In this document: positions 1 to 7,231 of the stretch, piece after piece
Layout of the letters: every line of letters begins with the position of its first letter
Numbering within the stretch: the stretch's first letter is position 1
Assembly: GCA_024231375.1 (NCBI GenBank)
Contig: JAAEQP010000492.1
Location: forward strand, 1-11,683
Direction: 5' to 3'
Origin: a bacterium
GTDB lineage: Bacteria > Hydrogenedentota > Hydrogenedentia > Hydrogenedentiales > SLHB01
DNA length: 11,683 nt
Position numbers and translations under genes: made by a program
Notes under the pieces: model-generated
Told to the model about the DNA's origin: nothing
Database searches by the model: none
The model's input: the letters and a program-made list of their open reading frames with translations, nothing else

Positions 1-1
1 G

Positions 2-1498
2 TTCGGGTATACGTCGCGCTCGAAGCACTTCAAGTCCCGCTACAACTACAGTTGGGATTGGTGCCCCCGCGTGGTGCCGGTGGGCGCGTGGGACAGCCTC
101 GAACTGCGCACGGGAACGGAGAGCCTGTTTCGGGTGCGGCACGTTGAGACGGACCTGGACCCCGACAACAAGACGGGCCGGGTGCGGGTGACCGTTGAGG
201 CCGAGATGATCGAATCGGCCCGGTTGACGCTGACGGTGCGCGATGCGGGCCACGAGATCGGACGAGCGACCGCCGCCTTGGGCGAAGCCCTTGAATTGGG
301 AGAACTGCCCGTCGAACCGTGGTGGCCGAACGGCGAAGGCGACGCGAAGACCTACGAGTTGGACGTAGCGGCCCGCGACGAGTCGGGCGAAACGCTCTGG
401 TCCGTGGGGCGCACCATCGGTTTCAAGCGCGTGGAATGGCGGGCGTGCGAGGACGCGCCGGCCGATGCCGAGCCCTGGGTGTGTGTGGTGAACGGGCGTC
501 CCGTGTTTCTTCAGGGTGCGAACTGGGTGCCGCCGCGCGCCTGCTACGCCGACACAACGGACGAAGAGTATGGGCGGCTTATTTCGCTATACAAGGAGAT
601 GGGGTCGAATATCCTGCGTGTATGGGGCGGGGCGGTTCTCGAAAAGGAAGTGTTCTACGACTTGTGCGACCAAGCGGGGATCCTGGTGTGGCAGGAGTTT
701 CCGCTATCGTCGTCGGGTGTGGAGAATCTGCCGCCGTCGGACGAGAAAGCGACCGCGCAACTGACCACCATCGCGTCGAGCTACATCGAACGCCGGTGCC
801 ACCATGTGTCGTTGACGGTCTGGTGCGGCGGAAACGAGTTAATCGACCTGGAGTCACGGCCCATTGGCTACGACCATCCATGTATCGCGGCGCTCAAGGC
901 CCTCGTGGAACGCGAGGACCCGTCGCGCCGGTTTCTGCCGACATCGCCGAGCGGTCCGCGGTGCTGGGGCGGACAGGACGAGTGGGGCACGGGCGTTCAT
1001 CACGATGTCCACGGGCCGTGGGGGCTGGATGGCACAGGCGACATGGAAGGTTGGCGCGCGTATTGGAGCGGCGACGACGCGTTGTTCCGTTCGGAGGTGG
1101 GCGTGCCGGGCGCATCGCCGGCCGAGATGATTGAGCAGTACGCGGGGGATTTGCCGGCATGGCCGCCGACGGGCGAGTACTGGAACCACTCGGCATCGTG
1201 GTGGATTCAGTGGGACCGTGTGAAGGGCGCCATGGAACTCCGCAAAGGCAAGGTGGGACTGACGGAATATGTGCGGCTGACGCAGGAGATCCAGGCGGAG
1301 GGGTATGCGGTGGCCGCGCGGGCCTGCAAACGACGATTTCCAGCTTGCGGCGGGTTCATCATCTGGATGGGGCACGATTGTTTCCCCTGTCCGGCCAACA
1401 ACTCGGTCATCGACTTCCATCGCGACCCGAAGCCAGCGTTCCATGCATTGAAGGACGTGTTCACCCGCAGCCCCTTCGACATGGGCGAGGAGGAGTAG
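2..1498 (+). CDS. GH2 beta-mannosidase-like glycoside hydrolase, 5'-partial
   Basis: This is the C-terminal part of a retaining exo-glycosidase expected to remove terminal beta-linked mannose (or a related sugar) from oligosaccharides. The frame is open to the left edge with no stop, so the true start lies outside; the GTG at 71 is internal. Seen: the NYSWDW-C-PR segment at bases 41-70 matches the GWDWGPR region of the sugar-binding domain of beta-mannosidases. An immunoglobulin-like domain follows, then a TIM barrel. The WCGGNE motif (Glu codon 836-838) fits the acid/base and RSEVG (Glu codon 1094-1096) fits the nucleophile. The end (GGFIIWMGHD, then DPKPAFHALK) matches the barrel end of the family. 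The protein stops about 15 residues later, so the extra C-terminal beta-sandwich domains of many beta-mannosidases are missing. The next gene starts 3 bases downstream, suggesting co-transcription. Family is confident; exact sugar specificity is inferred. Confidence 0.88.
   Translation, partial: FGYTSRSKHFKSRYNYSWDWCPRVVPVGAWDSLELRTGTESLFRVRHVETDLDPDNKTGRVRVTVEAEMIESARLTLTVRDAGHEIGRATAALGEALELGELPVEPWWPNGEGDAKTYELDVAARDESGETLWSVGRTIGFKRVEWRACEDAPADAEPWVCVVNGRPVFLQGANWVPPRACYADTTDEEYGRLISLYKEMGSNILRVWGGAVLEKEVFYDLCDQAGILVWQEFPLSSSGVENLPPSDEKATAQLTTIASSYIERRCHHVSLTVWCGGNELIDLESRPIGYDHPCIAALKALVEREDPSRRFLPTSPSGPRCWGGQDEWGTGVHHDVHGPWGLDGTGDMEGWRAYWSGDDALFRSEVGVPGASPAEMIEQYAGDLPAWPPTGEYWNHSASWWIQWDRVKGAMELRKGKVGLTEYVRLTQEIQAEGYAVAARACKRRFPACGGFIIWMGHDCFPCPANNSVIDFHRDPKPAFHALKDVFTRSPFDMGEEE
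1487..1495 (+). promoter_or_regulatory. Ribosome binding site of the GH78-type gene
   Basis: GAGGAGGAG lies 6 bases before the ATG at 1502 and inside the last codons of the upstream GH2 gene. It fixes the start and points to translation from a shared message. Confidence 0.7.
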
Positions 1499-1501
1499 GG
1501 C

Positions 1502-3940
1502 ATGGCCCGCACTGCGGCAATTCTGACGATGGCGGGCGTGCTCTGCTGCGCAAACGCCTCCGCGGACGACATGGGGAGTCTGCTCCAGTCGTCCATGGTG
1601 TGGCTGGAATCGGCGCCGACCGGCACCGCCACTTATGCGGCGTTCCGGAAGATGGTCGCGTGGAACGAGGACCCTGGGGAGGCCAAGATCCACATCTTCG
1701 CGGACACGCGGTACCTACTCTGGGTCAATGGCCGGTACGTAGATCGCGGTCCCTGTCGATTCGACCCGATTGCGCCGGAATACGACACGCTGGATGTGGG
1801 ACCGTTCCTGACGCGCGGCGGCAACGCGATTGTTGTGTTGGTTCAGCATTGCCACGACGGCCGCGCGGACGACGAGCCGGGCGAGTTCTGCGGACGCGCC
1901 ATGCGGCACGCGCCGTGTCTCGCGCTGGTGTTGTTGACCACGAACGGCACGGTGGCGGCGCGTACGAATGCGACGTGGCGGGGCACGACGCAGACCGAGT
2001 ATCTGCCGGGACGATTGACCTGGGCGGGTAGTATGGACGATGTGGATGCACGCCGGTCGCCAGGCGACTGGACGGGACTCATTTTCGACGATAGCGCTTG
2101 GGAACCCGCGATACCGGTGGACGGCGCGCAGTGGGGTGGGCTGCAGGCCCGATCCGTGCCGTTGTTGCGTGAAACGCCGGTGACGCCGTTTGCGGTAGTG
2201 GAGTTGGGCGCGAAACCGTCCGAGACCGCCGTCGCGGATGCCCTTCCTCTGACGCTTGCGGAGGGGGAACGGGTCATCGTGGATGCGGGCAAGTTCGTGC
2301 AGGCGTATGCGGTGGTGGACATGACCGCCAAGGCAGGCGCCCAGATCGAACTGGAGTTCGCGCAGTCGTTCCTCTCGAACAACCGGCAACCGGGTCATTC
2401 GTGGGACCATGTGAACCGCTACACGGCGCGGGATGGCGCCCAGCGCTACACGAGCACCGACACCTTCGGCTTCAAGTACCTGGTCATCCGGACGGCATCG
2501 GGCGAAGCGACGATCACGGGGATCTCCCTGGTGAACCGCCTGTATCCCTTCGACGTGGCCGGCGCCTTCGAGTGCAACGATGCGATGTTGACGCGGCTGT
2601 GGCGCTTTGGATTGGATACCGTCCTGGCGTGCAGCGAAGACGCTTATGTCGACTGCGCTACGCGGGAACGGGTGGAATGGTTGGGCGACGGAGCCGTGGG
2701 CGAATATCCCATCACGCGGGCCGCGTTGGCGGGTCCGGGACCCGAGGGATCGCCGGTGTACGCCGACCCGCGCCTCATGCGCAACATGCTCCGTCATATC
2801 GGCCAGAGCCAGTACGACGACGGCAGGGTCAAGGCGCATCATCCCTCGAACCGGCAAGACATTCACGGCTATATCGAGGACTACGCGTGTCTGTGGATTC
2901 ACGGCATCCGCACGTTCTGCGACCAGGCGCGCCTGGACCCCACCGTGCCCGTGACCGACGGCCCGGAACGGCCCGAGTATGACTTGGCGCGGGAACTGTT
3001 CCCGGCAGTGACGAAACAGATTCAGTGGTTTCTGGATCGGCGGACCGAACGCGGGTTGGTGCATGCGCGGGATTTCGTGTTCCCCGGAAACCCCTTGTGC
3101 TACCGCGAATGCGAGGCCGTGACGCTGAACGCCTACGTGTACAAGGCACTGGTCGATGGGGCGGAACTGGCGCGAATCGTGGGCGATACGGGCCGGAAAT
3201 CGGAGTATACGGCGGAGGCCGAGGCGCTTCGGGCGGCTATCAATACGCACCTGTGGAACGAATCGGACGGCACGTACTACGGCGGGTTCGAGGGCGGGAA
3301 GGCCCTGGCGCCGACGGGCCACGGCGCCATGATGGCGTTGTATTTCGACGTGCCCACGGGGGACCGCGTCGGGCGCGTGCGGGACTGGCTGTTGGCGCGT
3401 CACACGGAGGAGGCGGTGAGCCCCTATGCCCACATGTTCCTGTTCAACGTTCTCTACGACATGGACACAGACGCAGCCGACCAACTTGTACTGGACCTGG
3501 TTCGTGAACGGTGGCGCGCCATGGCCGATAGCGAAACCGGCACGGTATGGGAAGGATTCACGCCTCACGAATGGTGCCACAACATGGGCGCCGCGCCGAC
3601 CTTGTTCCTCAGCCGGTATGTATTGGGCGTGCGCGTCCTGGGCCCCGTGTGGGAGAACCGCATTCTCATCGAACCGCGGTTGGGCGACTTGACCGCCGCG
3701 TCCGGCGTCGTGGTGACCGAGTACGGACCCGTGCCCGTGTCGTGGCGGCGCGACGGCGCGACACTCAGCTTCGAGTGTACCGTGCCGGAGGGGGTGGAGG
3801 CGGAAGTGAGCTTGCCTGCTGTCGCTGGCAAAGCGAACGTCATTGTCGATGACGCGACGCCGGACACGACTGTAGATGGACGCCACGTCCGGTTCGCCTT
3901 GGGACCGGGACGACACGCAGGGACGATTGCGGGAGAGTAG
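1502..3940 (+). CDS. Secreted GH78-type (alpha-L-rhamnosidase-like) glycoside hydrolase
   Basis: Predicted to be exported and to hydrolyse alpha-L-rhamnosides or related glycosides; specificity is inferred. The start ATG is supported by a GAGGAGGAG ribosome site (1487-1495) lying over the end of the preceding gene. Residues 1-21 look like a signal peptide (hydrophobic core, ASA then DD). A beta-sandwich of the rhamnosidase N-terminal type follows (WVNGRYVDRG near residue 75; WTGLIFDDSAWE near 190). A second sandwich precedes the (alpha/alpha)6 barrel. Residues 384-397 (DCATRERVEWLGDG) correspond to the family signature DCPQRDERLGWTGD, with E389 as the probable acid. Residues 681-690 include VWEGF, in which E684 matches the glutamate proposed as base in GH78. 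The C-terminal sandwich (LGVRVLGPVWENRILIEPR, then EYGPVPVSW) is typical. The signature deviates (ATRERVEW), so it is probably a distant subfamily. It pairs with the upstream GH2 gene. Confidence 0.85.
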   Translation: MARTAAILTMAGVLCCANASADDMGSLLQSSMVWLESAPTGTATYAAFRKMVAWNEDPGEAKIHIFADTRYLLWVNGRYVDRGPCRFDPIAPEYDTLDVGPFLTRGGNAIVVLVQHCHDGRADDEPGEFCGRAMRHAPCLALVLLTTNGTVAARTNATWRGTTQTEYLPGRLTWAGSMDDVDARRSPGDWTGLIFDDSAWEPAIPVDGAQWGGLQARSVPLLRETPVTPFAVVELGAKPSETAVADALPLTLAEGERVIVDAGKFVQAYAVVDMTAKAGAQIELEFAQSFLSNNRQPGHSWDHVNRYTARDGAQRYTSTDTFGFKYLVIRTASGEATITGISLVNRLYPFDVAGAFECNDAMLTRLWRFGLDTVLACSEDAYVDCATRERVEWLGDGAVGEYPITRAALAGPGPEGSPVYADPRLMRNMLRHIGQSQYDDGRVKAHHPSNRQDIHGYIEDYACLWIHGIRTFCDQARLDPTVPVTDGPERPEYDLARELFPAVTKQIQWFLDRRTERGLVHARDFVFPGNPLCYRECEAVTLNAYVYKALVDGAELARIVGDTGRKSEYTAEAEALRAAINTHLWNESDGTYYGGFEGGKALAPTGHGAMMALYFDVPTGDRVGRVRDWLLARHTEEAVSPYAHMFLFNVLYDMDTDAADQLVLDLVRERWRAMADSETGTVWEGFTPHEWCHNMGAAPTLFLSRYVLGVRVLGPVWENRILIEPRLGDLTAASGVVVTEYGPVPVSWRRDGATLSFECTVPEGVEAEVSLPAVAGKANVIVDDATPDTTVDGRHVRFALGPGRHAGTIAGE

Positions 3941-4081
3941 GGCGCGTCGAGGAGGACATTGTTGTGGCCGGTCCCTGACCGATCCACTCTTGCGACGGAA
4001 GGTATCCAGTCCTGCTTGCCGTTGACGCCGTGTCCCAGGACGGCTGACGCGGAGGCTAGCCCGATGCGAGATAGGGTGATC

Positions 4082-4104
4082 GGACCAGGAAGAGGGGATG
4101 GTCC
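4082..4104. terminator. Stem-loop downstream of GH78-type gene, possible terminator
   Basis: GGACCA (4082-4087) and TGGTCC (4099-4104) form a perfect 6-bp stem around an 11-base purine-rich loop, about 140 bases after the GH78-type stop codon. There is no T-tract, so a role in termination or message-end protection is only a guess. Confidence 0.2.
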
Positions 4105-4143
4105 ACCGTGCCTCCGGGACTGTGGGGATGGTGGCGGCGATCC

Positions 4144-4197
4144 CGGGATTTCGCTTCGCTCATCCCGTGCTATCTTCCTGCCGTCCGCTGCGCGGAC
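4144..4197. repeat. REP-like pair of short palindromes
   Basis: CGGGAT (4144-4149) and ATCCCG (4162-4167) pair around a 12-base loop that contains the doubled unit TCGCT-TCGCT. Fifteen bases later GTCCGC/GCGGAC (4183-4197) forms a 6-bp stem around a 3-base loop. Two neighbouring GC-rich palindromes in an intergenic gap resemble repetitive extragenic palindromes. No second copy of the first unit is apparent in this window, so repetition is unproven. Confidence 0.3.
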
Positions 4198-4253
4198 CAA
4201 GGCGCGAAGTCCACGTGTTGTTGTCGCGGAGGGACAGCGGAACACGCGCAGTC

Positions 4254-4282
4254 TTGCACGCGCCCGCGGGTTGTTCTAGACT
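4254..4282 (+). promoter_or_regulatory. Candidate sigma-70-type promoter for the beta-helix gene
   Basis: TTGCAC (4254-4259) and TAGACT (4277-4282) are separated by exactly 17 bases and lie 53 bases upstream of the ATG at 4336. The boxes match the consensus at 3 of 6 and 4 of 6 positions, so the call rests mainly on spacing and location. It would let the beta-helix gene be transcribed independently of the two hydrolase genes. Confidence 0.3.
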
Positions 4283-4335
4283 CATCCTCCGCATGAAGAC
4301 CATCAGCACATTGACACACAGGGGGAGATTCTCCG

Positions 4336-7071
4336 ATGCGATCCAGTCACTCCACGACACGATACGCCGCGATCCTGCTGGTCGCGGCGCTGGCCTGCGC
4401 GGGCGCCCAAGCGCAGGGCGCCACAAACCTCTACGTGGCCACGAACGGTAACAACGCGTGGTCGGGCGCCCTGCCCGCGCCGAACGCCGACGGGTCCGAC
4501 GGCCCGTTCGCCACCATTCACGGCGCACGCGACGCTATCCGCCAGTTGAAAGTCGGCGGCGCGACCGGTCCCGTCGTCGTGAGCATCCGCGGCGGGGACT
4601 ACCGCATCGCCGAGCCCATCGTCTTCGGCCCCGAAGATTCCGGCACGGCCGACGCGCCTATTGTCTACAAGGCCTTCGAAGACGAAGACCCCGTCATCCA
4701 CGGTGGACGTCCCATCACGGGGTGGAAGCAGGAAGGCGCGTTCTGGACTGCCGACGTGCCGGAAGTCCGCGATGGCACATGGACCTTCAGCGCCTTGTGG
4801 GTCAACGGCGAACGCCGCACCCCGGCGCGTACGCCCAACGCCACGAACTTGGCGGGCGACTATCCCACGGACGACGACCTCTTCTTCATGGACGGACCCG
4901 TCATGGTGAAGAACGCCGATACCGGCAAAGAGGATCGCAGCGGCACACGGATGCGCTACCGCGAAGGCGATCTCCAGTCCTGGGCATCCCTCGAAGATTC
5001 GGTGTTTGTTGTGTTTCATTCCTGGGAAACCGCGCTGCTCCGTCCCAAGGCCATCAACGAAGCCGAGCGGACCGTCGATTTCACCGGTGGCACAAACTGG
5101 GGCTTCTGTCGGTGGCGGCCCGACCAGTGGTATTTCATCGAGCACCTGTTCGAAGGACTTGACCAGCCCGGCGAATGGTATCTCGACCGCAAGGCGGGCA
5201 CGATCTACTACATCCCCATGCCCGGCGAAACGCTGAACACCATCGAGGCGGTCGCGCCTGTGGTCAAACAACTGGTGCTGATTCAGGGCAATCCCGCCGA
5301 AAAGCAGTTTGTCGAACACCTTGCCTTCGAGGGACTCGCGTTTCACTACTCCGAATACACCATCGAACCTCAAGGCCACTCCGACGGTCAGGCCGCCCAC
5401 AGTGTACCGGCCGCATTTGAAGCGCGCGGCGCGCGCCATTGCCGTATCGAGCGGTGTGAAGTGGGCCACGTCGGCACCTACGGCGTGTGGTTCCGCGAGG
5501 GGTGTCAGGACAACGTACTGCGCCGCTCGGAAGTGTTCGACCTGGGCGCGGGCGGGGTGCGCATCGGCGAAGGCGGTACGCCGCCAACCGAGGACCAGGC
5601 CGCCGAGCGCAACGTCATCGACAACTGCTTCATTCACGACGGCGGCCGCATCTTCCGCGGCGGCGTGGGCGTGTGGATCGGACGCAGTTCCTACAACACC
5701 GTGTCCCACTGCGAAATCTGTGACATCCGGTACTCGGGCATCTCCGTGGGCTGGTCATGGGGTTACGCCGAAAGCACGGCGCACCACAACATCATCGAGT
5801 ACAACCTCGTACACCACACGGCCAAGGGGCAGCTCAGCGACACCGGCGGCATCTACATGCTGGGCGCATCGCCCGGCACGGTGGTCCGCAACAACGTGTT
5901 CCACGACGTCATGTCGAACCCGCGCGTTTCGGGTGGATGGGGCATCTACTTCGACGAAGGCAGCACCGGGATTCTCGCCGAGAACAACCTGGTCTACAAC
6001 ACCCGCACCGGCACCTTGCATCAGCACTACGGCAAAGAGAACATGGTGCGCAACAACATCTTCGCCTTCTCCCACGGCCCCCAACTCATCCGGTCGCGCG
6101 ACGAAGACCATATCTCCTTCTTCTTTGAAAACAACATCGTGTACTTCAACAACAACAGCCTCTTGGGCAGCCGGTGGGGCAACGGCAACTTCCGCCTCGA
6201 CAACAACTGCTATTGGGACACATCCGGCGACGAGATCGAGTTCAACGGACTGTCCCTGTCCGAATGGCGCGCACGCGGGCAGGACGCCAACTCCATCATT
6301 GCCGACCCCTTGTTCCACAACGCCGAAGCGGCCGACTTCCGCCTGCGGCCTGATTCACCCGCCATCGAACACGGGTTCAAGCCTTTCGACTACACCGAGG
6401 CCGGCTTGTGCGGCGACCCGGAATGGGTCGAGAAGCCCAGGCAGATTCCGCGCGCCCCCTTCTCGCCGCCGCCGCTGCCTAAGCCCAAGTCCTACGCGGA
6501 CGACTTCGAGCAAACACCCGTGGGCGGTACCGCCGCGAACGCCAGTACACTCGGCGAGGAAGGCGATGCACGCATCCGCGTCACCGACGAAACCGCCGCC
6601 TCCGGCAAGCGGTCATTGAAGATCACCGACGCGCCGGGCCTGAAGCAAGCGTTCAACCCGCACCTCGTGTACGCGCCGCACTTGTCCAAAGGCCACGCCA
6701 CGGGGACGTTCGCCATCCGCCTCGAACCCGGCGCCATCCTGTACCACGAGTGGCGCGACAACCGGAACCCGTACCGGGTTGGTCCCAGCCTGTGGTTCCA
6801 GGCCAACGGCGACCTGATGGCCCGAGGCGCCAAACTGCTGACCGTGCCTCACAGCCAGTGGGTGACGGTCGAGATTGGATGCGATCTCGGCCGCGACGCC
6901 GACGGAACCTATGACCTGACCGTGACGATCCCCGGCCAGGATCCTCAGCAGTTCGAGAACCTGCCCTGCGGCGCGGGTGACTTCAGCCGCCTCGACTGGT
7001 GCGGATTCGTGTCGAACGCTACGGAATCCGTCGTGGCCTACATCGACGATGTGCGGATCGTGACGGAATAG
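4336..7071 (+). CDS. Secreted right-handed parallel beta-helix protein (GH141-like) with C-terminal jelly-roll-like domain
   Basis: Probably a secreted carbohydrate-active enzyme. The ATG follows GGGGGAG (4321-4327) at 8 bases. Residues 1-26 form a signal peptide (hydrophobic stretch, AQA before Q27). Residues 32-90 (LYVATNGNNAWSG, then GPFATIHGARDAIR) are the usual entry to large bacterial beta-helix proteins. Residues about 115-175 (HGGRPITGW; LWVNGERRTPARTPN) resemble the inserted sandwich of GH141 proteins such as alpha-L-fucosidase/xylanase-type members. Asn-rich coils (NVIDNCFIHDGG from 426, VRNNVFHDV, LAENNLVYNT, LDNNCYW near 620) form the helix. Conserved-looking acids are D502 (SDTGGIY) and D540/E541 (YFDEGS). 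The helix closes with DFRLRPDSPAIEHG. From about 720 (YADDFEQ) to 911 lies a concanavalin/LamG-like domain ending YIDDVRIV, perhaps for glycan binding. Its codons end in C more than those of its + strand neighbours. It could instead be a polysaccharide lyase or a non-catalytic binder. Confidence 0.85.
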   Translation: MRSSHSTTRYAAILLVAALACAGAQAQGATNLYVATNGNNAWSGALPAPNADGSDGPFATIHGARDAIRQLKVGGATGPVVVSIRGGDYRIAEPIVFGPEDSGTADAPIVYKAFEDEDPVIHGGRPITGWKQEGAFWTADVPEVRDGTWTFSALWVNGERRTPARTPNATNLAGDYPTDDDLFFMDGPVMVKNADTGKEDRSGTRMRYREGDLQSWASLEDSVFVVFHSWETALLRPKAINEAERTVDFTGGTNWGFCRWRPDQWYFIEHLFEGLDQPGEWYLDRKAGTIYYIPMPGETLNTIEAVAPVVKQLVLIQGNPAEKQFVEHLAFEGLAFHYSEYTIEPQGHSDGQAAHSVPAAFEARGARHCRIERCEVGHVGTYGVWFREGCQDNVLRRSEVFDLGAGGVRIGEGGTPPTEDQAAERNVIDNCFIHDGGRIFRGGVGVWIGRSSYNTVSHCEICDIRYSGISVGWSWGYAESTAHHNIIEYNLVHHTAKGQLSDTGGIYMLGASPGTVVRNNVFHDVMSNPRVSGGWGIYFDEGSTGILAENNLVYNTRTGTLHQHYGKENMVRNNIFAFSHGPQLIRSRDEDHISFFFENNIVYFNNNSLLGSRWGNGNFRLDNNCYWDTSGDEIEFNGLSLSEWRARGQDANSIIADPLFHNAEAADFRLRPDSPAIEHGFKPFDYTEAGLCGDPEWVEKPRQIPRAPFSPPPLPKPKSYADDFEQTPVGGTAANASTLGEEGDARIRVTDETAASGKRSLKITDAPGLKQAFNPHLVYAPHLSKGHATGTFAIRLEPGAILYHEWRDNRNPYRVGPSLWFQANGDLMARGAKLLTVPHSQWVTVEIGCDLGRDADGTYDLTVTIPGQDPQQFENLPCGAGDFSRLDWCGFVSNATESVVAYIDDVRIVTE

Positions 7072-7231
7072 CAGCCAGACAGAAGAAGACGCCCTGGAAG
7101 GAATAGGAGCCCTAGGCCGTCATTCCCGCGCAAGGGCCTGTCGACTTAGGCAGCGCACAGATTCGTATTTGCGAGTGAGGGCTCTGGGGACGCTTATAGT
7201 AGCCACGTTGGTTGTCCGCGGCCGACGGACG
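7072..7231. other. Convergent intergenic spacer
   Basis: These 160 bases separate two gene ends facing each other. Short inverted repeats are visible at 7114-7118/7135-7139 (AGGCC/GGCCT) and 7214-7218/7226-7230 (GTCCG/CGGAC). I see no gene. The segment GTCATTCCCGCG (7119-7130) resembles a motif found in dispersed intergenic repeats of many bacteria, but only one copy is seen here. Confidence 0.5.
7214..7230. terminator. Short stem-loop just past the sulfotransferase stop, possible terminator
   Basis: GTCCG and CGGAC pair around CGGCCGA, beginning one base beyond the sulfotransferase stop codon (7232-7234 on the - strand). Its location at the end of a four-gene operon in a convergent gap fits a terminator or message-end hairpin. 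The stem is only 5 bp and no T-run follows. Confidence 0.25.

Larger units (their letters stand above)
3941..4335. other. Non-coding gap rich in short inverted repeats
   Basis: These 395 bases lie between the GH78-type gene and the beta-helix gene. The open frames across it lack ribosome sites and recognisable protein features, so I see no gene. It contains perfect inverted repeats at 4082-4087/4099-4104 (GGACCA/TGGTCC), 4114-4119/4141-4146 (CCGGGA/TCCCGG), 4144-4149/4162-4167 (CGGGAT/ATCCCG) and 4183-4188/4192-4197 (GTCCGC/GCGGAC). The second and third share bases and could only form alternately. No T-run follows any of them, so a classical intrinsic terminator is not evident. A candidate promoter sits at its right end. 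Confidence 0.6.

Noticed and set aside
71..73. GTG at 71 as the start of the GH2 gene
   Set aside because: The frame is open upstream to base 2 and encodes conserved family residues there, so the codon is internal.
1715..3916. 733-codon open frame on the - strand opposite the GH78-type gene
   Set aside because: It lies wholly antisense to a well-supported gene, has no recognisable domain and is rich in R, H, P and Q, as expected of a shadow frame in GC-rich DNA.
3959..4279. 106-codon open frame in the intergenic gap
   Set aside because: It has no convincing ribosome site or protein features, it crosses several palindromes, and other frames through the same DNA are equally open.
4303..5709. 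468-codon open frame on the - strand across the start of the beta-helix gene
   Set aside because: It is the mirror of the secreted protein's codons. It shows no signal peptide, ribosome site or recognisable fold.
5609..6230. Repeated Asn-Asn-rich units as a possible DNA tandem repeat
   Set aside because: The periodicity is at protein level (beta-helix coils). The DNA units differ in length and sequence, so this is not a nucleotide repeat array.
7168..7199. Possible + strand promoter (TTGCGA and TATAGT)
   Set aside because: The spacing is 20 bases and it would drive transcription antisense into the sulfotransferase gene. The only frame it could serve (7169-7840) is a shadow.
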